Shown here: positions 1-6,186 of the stretch, piece after piece | Layout of the letters: each line of letters starts with the position of its first letter | Position numbering within the stretch: position 1 is the stretch's first letter | Assembly (NCBI GenBank): GCA_035628035.1 | Contig: DASPKS010000267.1 | Location: 1-15,931, forward strand | Origin: DASPKS01 sp035628035 | Lineage (GTDB): Bacteria; Bacteroidota; Rhodothermia; Rhodothermales; Rubricoccaceae | DNA length: 15,931 nucleotides | Reading direction: 5' to 3' | Translations under genes and position numbers: made by a program | The notes under the pieces: model-generated | The model's database searches: none | The model's input: only the letters and a program-made list of their open reading frames with translations | Told to the model about the DNA's origin: nothing

Positions 1-78
1 TGGAGCTGCTTCGGCCGGGAGCGAGCACGCGAGGAGTGCCAGCGCAGCGAGTGCGCACAGGTGAAGGACCGTGCGCAC
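1..78 (-). CDS. possible divergent lipoprotein gene, 5' end only (partial)
   Basis: On the - strand a GTG at 78-76 opens a frame that stays open to the left edge of the window (26 codons). The peptide begins MRTVLHLCALAALALLAC and continues SLPAEAAP. It has a positively charged start, a hydrophobic core, a lipobox LLAC and then a polar stretch, as expected for a lipoprotein signal peptide. Most of it is the mirror image of the cytochrome signal peptide, because it lies in the 34-bp inverted repeat. The loop reads more naturally as signal peptide in this orientation (VLHL) than on the + strand (GEGP). A real divergent pair would leave no room for promoters, so this may instead be a by-product of the palindrome or of a misassembly. 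The function of any downstream product cannot be seen. Confidence 0.25.
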   Translation of the reverse strand, partial: MRTVLHLCALAALALLACSLPAEAAP

Positions 79-104
79 TCGCTGCGCTGGCACTCCTCGC
101 GTGC
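25..104. repeat. 34-bp perfect inverted repeat with 12-nt loop
   Basis: The left arm at 25-58 is the exact reverse complement of the right arm at 71-104, with positions 59-70 as the loop. I paired the arms base by base; pairing fails at 24/105 and at 59/70. The right arm encodes the hydrophobic core and lipobox (residues CALAALALLAC) of the multihaem cytochrome. Because of the symmetry, the left arm encodes the same peptide on the - strand. The arms also hold the candidate GTG starts of both frames. A perfect hairpin this long over a translation start is unusual. It may be a biological inversion or duplication, or a fold-back artefact of library preparation or assembly. Confidence 0.9.
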
Positions 105-3100
105 CACACCCCGAACGCGTGGACGCCGCTCCGCGAGGACCTGGACTTCGACCACGACCGCGACACCCCCTTCGCGCTCACCGGCCGCCACGAGCAGGCC
201 AACTGCCGGGGGTGCCACCTCGACCTCCGGTTCGACCAGCCCGACGTCGCGCCCGACGCCTGCGCCTCGTGCCACCTCGACGTCCACCGCGGCCAGCTCG
301 GCGCCGACTGCCAGCAGTGCCACTCCACGCAGGACTTCCACCTCGTGAAGGCCACCGAGGTCCACGCCCGCACCGGCTTCCCGCTCACCGGCACCCACCT
401 CCAGCTCGCGTGCGAGGCCTGCCATGCCGAGAGCATCGACGGGGCCTTCGCTCCCCTCCCGACCGAGTGCTTCGCGTGCCACGCCGCCGACTACGAGGCC
501 ACGACGAACAGCCTCGTCAACCATGTCGCCGCCGGCTTCCCGACGAACTGCGACGCGTGCCACGGCACGCTCACCTTCACGACGGGCGCCGGCTTCGACC
601 ACGCCAGCGTTTCCGGCGGCTTCTCGCTCGTCGGTGCCCACAGCCTCCTCCAGTGCTCGGCCTGCCACGCCGTGCCGAGCCTCGACCCGCTCTGGGACCC
701 CACCTCGCAGGAGGACTGCTTCACGTGCCACCAGGACGACTTCCAGGCGGCCCCCGGCCACGTCGCCTCCGGCTTCCCGACGACCTGCCAGACGTGCCAC
801 TCGACGACCTCCTTCCAGGGAGCAACCGTCGACCACGCCGCGCTCTCGGGCGGATTCGTCCTCGTGGGCGCCCACCTCACCCTCCCCTGCGCCGCGTGCC
901 ACTCCGAGGGCGACTTCGGCGTCCCGTTCGACCCGGCCAACCAAGAGGACTGCTACGCCTGCCACGCGAGCGACTACCAGAGCGCGCCGGGCCACGACGA
1001 GGCCAACTTCCCCACGACGTGCCAGACCTGCCACAGCACGGTGACGTTTGAGGGCGCCAGCTTCGACCACCAAGCGATCACGGGCTTCCCCCTCCTCGGC
1101 GCGCACGCCACTGTCCCCTGTACGGCGTGCCACAGCGGACCCGACTTCGAGCCGACCTGGAACCCCTCCTCTGCCGAGGACTGCTTCACCTGCCACGCGG
1201 AGGACCACCAGGCCGCGCACCCCTCGTTCCCGACGACCTGCCAGACCTGCCACAACACGACGTCGTTCCAGGGCGCGACGTTCGACCACGCAGCGAACAC
1301 CGGATTCCCGCTCATCGGCGTCCACGACGCCATCGACTGCTCGTCGTGCCATACGGGTCCGGACTTCCAGCCGATCTGGAACCCGTCGAGCCCCGACGAC
1401 TGCTTCACGTGCCACGCCGAGGACTATCAGAACGCCCCGGGCCACGTCGCCTCCAGCTTCCCGACGACCTGCCAGACCTGCCACCCGACGACGGCGTGGG
1501 AAGACGCTACGTTCGACCACGCCGCAATCACCGGCTTTCCCCTCGTCGGCACCCACAACGCGCTCCCCTGCACGGCGTGCCACGCCGGTCCCGACTTCGA
1601 GCCCATCTGGAATCCGTCTTCCTCGGAGGACTGCTACACGTGCCACCAGGACGACTATCAGAATGCGCCCGGGCACGTGGCGTCGAACTTCCCGACGACG
1701 TGCCAGACCTGCCACCCGACGACCACCTGGGGCGACGCCACGTTCGACCACCAGGCGATCACGGGCTTCCCGCTGCTGGGCGCCCACAACGCGCTGCCGT
1801 GCACGGCGTGCCATGCCGGCCCAGACTTCGAGCCGATCTGGAATCCTGCCTCGGCTGAGGACTGCTACACCTGCCACGTCGACGAGTACCAGAACGCCCC
1901 GGGCCACGCCTCCGCGCCGTTCCCGACGACGTGCACCACGTGCCACTCCACGGTATCGTGGGAGGGGGCCAGCTTCGACCACCAGGCGGCCACGGGCTTC
2001 CCCCTCTTGGGCGCACACAACACGCTGGAGTGCACGGCGTGCCACCGCATGCCGGACTTCGAGCCGATCTGGAATCCGTCGTCGGCCGAGGACTGCTACA
2101 CCTGCCACCAGGACGACTACACCCGGGAGCACCCAAACCCGACCTTCCCCACGACCTGCCTGGAGTGCCACACCACGTCAACGTTCGGCAACCCGACGTT
2201 CGACCACCAGGCGCGGACCGGCTTCCCGCTCGTGGGTGCGCATGCCGTGCTCGCCTGCGCATCCTGCCATACCGTCCCCGATTACCAACCGACCTACAAC
2301 CCGGCCGGGCCGGAGGACTGCTACACCTGCCACCAGGACGACTACCAGAACGCCCCGGGCCACGCTTCGGCGCCCTTCCCGACGACGTGCCTGACGTGCC
2401 ACTCGACGAGCTCGTGGGAGGGCGCCTCGTTCGACCACGCGGCCCAAACGGGCTTCCCGCTCGTCGGTGCCCACCAGACGCTCCAGTGCACGGCGTGCCA
2501 CCGGATGCCGGACTTTGAACCTATCTGGAATCCGTCGGGCCCGGACGACTGCTACACCTGCCACCTCGACGAGTACCAGACGGCGCCGGGGCATGACGAG
2601 GCCCCCTTCCCGACGACCTGCGCGACGTGCCACAACACGAACACGTGGGAGGGCGCCAGCTTCGACCACCAGGCCGTGACGGGCTTCCCGCTCATCGGGG
2701 CGCACGTGAGCCTGCCGTGCTCGGCCTGCCACGTTGGCCCGGATTTTGAACCCATCTGGAATCCATCGTCGGCAGAGGATTGCTACACCTGCCACCAGGA
2801 CGACTACACCCGGGAGCACACCGGCACGGGCTTCCCGACGACTTGCTTGACGTGCCACAACACGAATACCTGGCAGGGTGCGCAGTTCAACCACGATCCG
2901 TTCTTCCCGATCTACTCCGGGCGCCACCAAGGGGTGTGGAACTCGTGCCAGGACTGCCACACCCAGCCGGGCAACTTCCAGGTGTTCTCCTGCTTCGCGT
3001 GCCACCCGCGCGGGGAGATGGACGACGAGCACGAGGACGTGGGCGGGTACGTCTACGAGAGCAACGCCTGCTACAACTGCCACCCGGACGGCGAGGAGCG

Positions 3101-3116
3101 CAACGCCCTCCGGTAA
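36..3116 (+). CDS. giant 39-haem c-type cytochrome, tandem three-haem modules, putative lipoprotein
   Basis: This is a probable extracytoplasmic electron-transfer protein of about 1,020 residues. I count 39 CXXCH haem-attachment motifs, three in each of 13 modules. The modules begin near positions 147, 357, 594, 828, 1062, 1281, 1512, 1743, 1974, 2199, 2430, 2661 and 2886, with a unit of about 73-79 residues. Each module also has three conserved histidines outside the CXXCH motifs: FDH, GAH just before the first haem site, and PGH or REH after the second. That makes one candidate distal ligand per haem and suggests bis-His ligation throughout. The N-terminus carries a short hydrophobic stretch ending in lipobox LLAC (Cys codon at 102), so outer-membrane lipid anchoring is likely. 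The start is uncertain: GTG at 36 or GTG at 51 would both serve, neither has a well-spaced ribosome site, and both lie inside a 34-bp inverted repeat. The protein is strongly acidic with a single visible Lys. The modules resemble class III/c7-type multihaem repeats. A beta-barrel gene follows at once, pointing to a porin-cytochrome role. Redox partners are unknown. Confidence 0.9.
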   Translation: MPAQRVRTGEGPCALAALALLACHTPNAWTPLREDLDFDHDRDTPFALTGRHEQANCRGCHLDLRFDQPDVAPDACASCHLDVHRGQLGADCQQCHSTQDFHLVKATEVHARTGFPLTGTHLQLACEACHAESIDGAFAPLPTECFACHAADYEATTNSLVNHVAAGFPTNCDACHGTLTFTTGAGFDHASVSGGFSLVGAHSLLQCSACHAVPSLDPLWDPTSQEDCFTCHQDDFQAAPGHVASGFPTTCQTCHSTTSFQGATVDHAALSGGFVLVGAHLTLPCAACHSEGDFGVPFDPANQEDCYACHASDYQSAPGHDEANFPTTCQTCHSTVTFEGASFDHQAITGFPLLGAHATVPCTACHSGPDFEPTWNPSSAEDCFTCHAEDHQAAHPSFPTTCQTCHNTTSFQGATFDHAANTGFPLIGVHDAIDCSSCHTGPDFQPIWNPSSPDDCFTCHAEDYQNAPGHVASSFPTTCQTCHPTTAWEDATFDHAAITGFPLVGTHNALPCTACHAGPDFEPIWNPSSSEDCYTCHQDDYQNAPGHVASNFPTTCQTCHPTTTWGDATFDHQAITGFPLLGAHNALPCTACHAGPDFEPIWNPASAEDCYTCHVDEYQNAPGHASAPFPTTCTTCHSTVSWEGASFDHQAATGFPLLGAHNTLECTACHRMPDFEPIWNPSSAEDCYTCHQDDYTREHPNPTFPTTCLECHTTSTFGNPTFDHQARTGFPLVGAHAVLACASCHTVPDYQPTYNPAGPEDCYTCHQDDYQNAPGHASAPFPTTCLTCHSTSSWEGASFDHAAQTGFPLVGAHQTLQCTACHRMPDFEPIWNPSGPDDCYTCHLDEYQTAPGHDEAPFPTTCATCHNTNTWEGASFDHQAVTGFPLIGAHVSLPCSACHVGPDFEPIWNPSSAEDCYTCHQDDYTREHTGTGFPTTCLTCHNTNTWQGAQFNHDPFFPIYSGRHQGVWNSCQDCHTQPGNFQVFSCFACHPRGEMDDEHEDVGGYVYESNACYNCHPDGEERNALR
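594..2885 (+). repeat. ten tandem coding repeats of 219-234 bp (three-haem module)
   Basis: Ten consecutive units start at each FDH/VDH codon triplet (594, 828, 1062, 1281, 1512, 1743, 1974, 2199, 2430, 2661). Unit lengths are 234, 234, 219, 231, 231, 231, 225, 231, 231 and 225 bp, all multiples of three. The module consensus in order is FDH, GFPLxGAH, CxxCH, PDFEPIWNPSS, EDCYTCH, DDYQNAPGH, FPTTCxTCH and a W/F-x-G-A-S/T linker. Units from 1512 onward are closer to one another than to the first two (147, 357) or the last (2886). This suggests growth of the array by internal duplication with the ends diverging. Confidence 0.9.
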
Positions 3117-3153
3117 GGTCTGGGGAACGCCAGGTCGGAGCCTTGCGCTGGCC

Positions 3154-4728
3154 GTGCTGGCGGTGCTCTTGGGAGGGCAGCACGTAGCCGCGCAGGAGAC
3201 CCGGCTCGACGTGCAGGTGACGTACGTCGCCGGCGCGAACGCCTACCTTGATGCTGGGGCGGAAGCGGGCCTCGTCGAGGGCGACACGCTGGAGGCCTTC
3301 CGCGCTGAGCAGCGGCTTGGCACCCTGCGCGTGCTGAGCGTGGCGAGCCAGTCCTCCATCGTGACGTTCGCCGGGGCGCCGTTCTCGCTCACGCGGGGGG
3401 ACCAGCTGACGGTCACCGTCCCCCACCGCGCTGCCGCACCGGCGCCGGTGCCGCCCCCGGCCACCCCACCCGCCGTACCGGAGCGGCCCTCGATCCTTCA
3501 GCAGCCCACGGCTACGCGATCGCGCACGACCACGGCCTCGTCGCCGCGCATGAGCGGGCGGCTCCAGGTGGGCAGCGACCTCCTCCAGTCGCGCACCGTC
3601 GTGGGCGAGGACCTGCCTACGGTGGACCGGACGTTCGCCACGCCGTTTGCTGCCCTTCGCGCTTCGGTGGACGACCTCCCCGCCGGGCTCCGCCTCGACG
3701 TAAATGCCCGCGCCTCGTTCCGCTACGCCGCCGAAAACCCCTTCGACCGCCCGGCCGACCTCCGCCTCTACCAGCTCAGCCTAGAAAAGTCCGTCGGCCG
3801 TAGCGTCCAGCTCCGCGGCGGCCGGTTCTACAACGAGTACGACCGGTTCAGCGGGTACTGGGACGGCGCCCTCGTGCACGTGGGCTCGCGCGCGCGCGGC
3901 GTCGGCGTTGCCGCTGGCCTCCAGCCCGACCGCGCCGACGAGCTCCCGTCGGGCGACCTCCCGAAGTACACCGTGTTCGCCCACGGCGCCTTCGACCTGA
4001 GCCCGCTCCGGACGGACGGGACTGTGCTTGCCGGCCAGATCCTCCCGCGCAGCGACACCCTCCGCACGCGGACGTTCTTCGGGATCCAGCAGCGCGCGTG
4101 GGCCCGCGGGGTCTCCCTCTCGGCCGAGGCCCTCGTAGACCAGGACCCCGAAACCGACGCGTGGGCGCTCTCGCGCGCGTCGGCCACCCTCTCCGCCGAG
4201 GCCCTCCCCGGCGTGCGCCTCTTCGCGCAGGCGCTCCGCCGCCGGCCCTACCTCCTCTTCGGCGACACCCAGGCGCTCCTCCCGGCGACCTCACGCATCA
4301 GCGCGGGGGGCTCCGTGACCTTCCGGCGCGGCCCGCTCCCGGGCGCCACCCTCCGCGCCGACGTGGCCAACGCGTGGACCGAGACGTCGCCGCGCACGCT
4401 CACCTTCGGGGGGGGCCTCAACGTGCCGCGCCTGCCCGCCCTCGGCGTCGGCGTCACGGCCGACGCGACCACATGGCAGCAGGAGAACCGCCGGGGCGTC
4501 TATGGGGGCTTCGGGGTCTCGCGCGCGTTCGGCACCGCCTTCGCGCAGGTGGGCTACCGCTACGGGCGCACGCCGCTCTTCGAGGAGGCCCTCGTCACGC
4601 ACGGCCTCGACGCCGTGCTGCAGTTCCCGATTACGCGGCGGCTCACGCTCACCGGGCAGGCGGCGCTGCAGAACGGCGCGCGGCTCTCCAGCATGCGCCT
4701 CTACACCGCGCTCTGGTACCGGCTCTAA
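3154..4728 (+). CDS. outer-membrane beta-barrel protein with FlgT-C/SH3-like N-terminal domain (putative porin partner of the cytochrome)
   Basis: From the GTG at 3154 the product is 524 residues. Residues 1-14 end in HVAAQ, a plausible signal-peptidase I site. The better signal peptide (GRSLALAVLAVLLGGQHVAAQ, of which residues from 3154 are the tail) begins upstream at about 3136, where there is no ATG, GTG or TTG in frame until 2878, deep inside the cytochrome gene. Residues about 17-90 resemble the FlgT C-terminal/SH3-like fold, with a GxxAGLVEGDTLEAFR-type pattern and a closing RGDQLTV. Residues about 92-125 are a Pro/Ala-rich linker. The rest alternates hydrophobic and polar residues with many Arg/Tyr/Gly turns and ends LYTALWYRL, as in outer-membrane barrels. 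It follows the cytochrome stop closely on the same strand, so the two are probably co-transcribed. The pairing recalls MtrA/MtrB and other porin-cytochrome conduits, but I cannot place the barrel in a named family. The start is uncertain. Confidence 0.75.
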   Translation: MLAVLLGGQHVAAQETRLDVQVTYVAGANAYLDAGAEAGLVEGDTLEAFRAEQRLGTLRVLSVASQSSIVTFAGAPFSLTRGDQLTVTVPHRAAAPAPVPPPATPPAVPERPSILQQPTATRSRTTTASSPRMSGRLQVGSDLLQSRTVVGEDLPTVDRTFATPFAALRASVDDLPAGLRLDVNARASFRYAAENPFDRPADLRLYQLSLEKSVGRSVQLRGGRFYNEYDRFSGYWDGALVHVGSRARGVGVAAGLQPDRADELPSGDLPKYTVFAHGAFDLSPLRTDGTVLAGQILPRSDTLRTRTFFGIQQRAWARGVSLSAEALVDQDPETDAWALSRASATLSAEALPGVRLFAQALRRRPYLLFGDTQALLPATSRISAGGSVTFRRGPLPGATLRADVANAWTETSPRTLTFGGGLNVPRLPALGVGVTADATTWQQENRRGVYGGFGVSRAFGTAFAQVGYRYGRTPLFEEALVTHGLDAVLQFPITRRLTLTGQAALQNGARLSSMRLYTALWYRL

Positions 4729-4788
4729 CCGAAGGCATCCCCTTGCGCGGCGAGGCGTTGAAGGCGCAGCGCGCACGGTGGAACGGTG

Positions 4789-4825
4789 ATTGCGGTCGGA
4801 TGGCCCGACTCCCCTTTGCTTTAAT
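4789..4825 (+). promoter_or_regulatory. possible promoter of the ferredoxin-FAD oxidoreductase gene
   Basis: In the 100-nt gap after the barrel gene, ATTG (4789-4792) and CTCCCCTTTG (TTTG at 4815-4818) sit about one Bacteroidota -33/-7 spacing apart. They are followed by an AT-rich patch, CTTTAATA, in otherwise GC-rich sequence. The TA half of the -7 box is missing, so the match is weak. Transcription would start close to the GTG at 4829. No terminator-like hairpin with a T tract is visible after the barrel stop, so read-through from the cytochrome operon is also possible. Confidence 0.25.
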
Positions 4826-4828
4826 ACG

Positions 4829-6154
4829 GTGTCTGAGAACCTCCTCATCTGGCTGATCGGCCTCGCCCTCGCGGCGCTGACCGTGCTGCCCTTCCTGCGG
4901 AAGCGGAAGCGGATGGAGCGGCACGCCCTCGAAGCGGAGGAGAAGGCCGTCGCGTACGGGCTCCACGAGCCGGTCAGCCTCCACCCTGTCATCGACCCGG
5001 CGCTGTGTGCGGGGTGCGGCGCGTGCGTGCGCGCGTGCCCCGAGGGCGACGTGCTCGCGCTCATCGGCGGGCAGGCGAAGGTGATCGCGCCGGCGCGGTG
5101 CGTCGGCCACGGAATGTGCGAGCGCTCGTGCCCCACGGAGGCGATCTCGCTCGTCTTCGGAACGATGCAGCGCGGCGTGGAGCTCCCGCGCATCCAGGAG
5201 AACTTCGAGACCAACGTGCCGGGCCTCTACATCGTCGGCGAGCTCGGCGGGATGGGGCTCGTGCGGAACGCGTTCGAGCAGGGCCGCCAGGCCATCGAGT
5301 ACATCCGGAAGGAGAAGCGGACGACGCCGCCCGACGCGCTCGACGCCCTCGTCGTCGGTGCCGGCCCGGCCGGGCTCTCGGCCACCGTCACGGCCAAGCA
5401 CCACGGCCTGCGCGTGGTGACCGTCGAGAAGGAGCCCGACATCGGCGGGACCGTCCGCCACTATCCCCGCCGCAAGCTCGTCATGACCCGGCCGTTCACC
5501 GTCCCTGGCTACGGGAAGGTGGACTTCACGGAGGTCCAGAAGGAGGAGCTCGTCGAGACGTGGAACGACATGGTGGAGAAGACGGGCATCCAGGTGAACA
5601 CGGGGGAGACCGTGAGGGCCGTCAAGCCGCTCGGCGAGGCCGGCTTCGAGGTGGAGACCGACCGGACGTCGTACAAGACCCGCCGCGTGATCCTCGCCAT
5701 CGGCCGTCGCGGCATCCCGCGCAAGCTCGGCGTCCCCGGCGAGGAGGGCGGCAACGTCTTTTATGCGCTCGCCGAGCCCGAGCACTTCGCCGGGCGGAAG
5801 TGCCTCGTCGTCGGCGGCGGCGACTCGGCCGTCGAGGCCGCGATGATGCTGGCCGACCAGCCCGGCACCACCGTCCGCCTCTCGTACCGGAAGGATTCGC
5901 TCTCGCGGATCAAGGCGGGCAACCAGACGCGCTTCGAGGAGGCCGTCGCCGACGGGCGCGTGACGCCGCTCTGGAGCACGAACGTCACCGAGATCACGCC
6001 GACCACCGTCACCTACCAGGACGCCGAGGGCCAGCTCCACACCATCGAGAACGACGAGGTGTTCGTGTTCATCGGCGGCGAGCTGCCGACGGCGTTCCTC
6101 CAGAGCTGCGGGATCGCGATGAACACCCACTTCGGCACCCCGCGCGCGGCGTAG
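4829..6154 (+). CDS. membrane-anchored ferredoxin-FAD/NAD(P)-dependent oxidoreductase (thioredoxin-reductase-like fold, permuted)
   Basis: The product is 441 residues from GTG 4829. This start puts a transmembrane anchor (residues 4-23) followed by RKRKR at the very N-terminus, so the rest faces the cytoplasm. An in-frame ATG at 4790 would add 13 polar residues. Residues 60-71 (CAGCGACVRACP) and 91-102 (CVGHGMCERSCP) form a two-cluster ferredoxin domain, with His94 where the second Cys of the second motif is expected. Residues 127-160 (ETNVPGLYIVGE and the following helix) match the FAD-binding C-terminal motif of thioredoxin reductases, yet precede the first dinucleotide fold. GAGPAG at 177-182 binds FAD and GGGDSA at 329-334 binds NAD(P)H. 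There is no redox CXXC, so it is not a true thioredoxin reductase. It probably moves electrons between NAD(P)H and an Fe-S partner; the partner is unknown. It lies on the same strand as the cytochrome-barrel pair. Confidence 0.82.
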   Translation: MSENLLIWLIGLALAALTVLPFLRKRKRMERHALEAEEKAVAYGLHEPVSLHPVIDPALCAGCGACVRACPEGDVLALIGGQAKVIAPARCVGHGMCERSCPTEAISLVFGTMQRGVELPRIQENFETNVPGLYIVGELGGMGLVRNAFEQGRQAIEYIRKEKRTTPPDALDALVVGAGPAGLSATVTAKHHGLRVVTVEKEPDIGGTVRHYPRRKLVMTRPFTVPGYGKVDFTEVQKEELVETWNDMVEKTGIQVNTGETVRAVKPLGEAGFEVETDRTSYKTRRVILAIGRRGIPRKLGVPGEEGGNVFYALAEPEHFAGRKCLVVGGGDSAVEAAMMLADQPGTTVRLSYRKDSLSRIKAGNQTRFEEAVADGRVTPLWSTNVTEITPTTVTYQDAEGQLHTIENDEVFVFIGGELPTAFLQSCGIAMNTHFGTPRAA

Positions 6155-6156
6155 CC

Positions 6157-6186
6157 TAGCTTTAGGGCCCGCGCTCCTGTCGGGCC
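6157..6186 (+). promoter_or_regulatory. possible promoter box and leader hairpin of the PerM-family gene
   Basis: TAGCTTTA at 6157-6164 matches the Bacteroidota -7 box TAnnTTTG at five of six fixed bases. It starts three bases after the upstream stop codon; no good TTTG is found at -33. It is followed by a 6-bp inverted repeat, GGCCCG (6166-6171) and CGGGCC (6181-6186), with a 9-nt loop that ends directly at the ATG. If transcribed, the hairpin would cover the ribosome entry site. There is no T tract, so a terminator reading is weaker. Confidence 0.3.

Noticed and set aside
61..348. GTG start at 61 as the beginning of the first gene
   Set aside because: It lies in another frame (MKDRAHSL...) and yields a Thr/Ser/Arg-rich shadow peptide; the CXXCH frame is the real one.
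594..2885. Regularly spaced repeats suggestive of a CRISPR or non-coding satellite
   Set aside because: The unit is over 200 bp, all unit lengths are multiples of three, and the repeat conserves haem motifs in one frame, so it is a coding repeat.
2178..3083. A 301-codon open frame on the - strand across the cytochrome repeats, and similar long frames in other phases
   Set aside because: They are antisense or out-of-frame shadows of a GC-rich repeated gene, with low-complexity products rich in Arg, Val, Ala or Pro and no recognisable domain.
4790..4828. ATG at 4790 as the start of the ferredoxin-FAD oxidoreductase
   Set aside because: It would put 13 extra residues before the membrane anchor and fall inside the putative promoter; GTG 4829 gives a conventional anchor start. 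It is not excluded.
4829..6154. Identity as a true thioredoxin reductase
   Set aside because: No redox-active CXXC pair is present in the FAD/NAD(P) part and the domain order differs.
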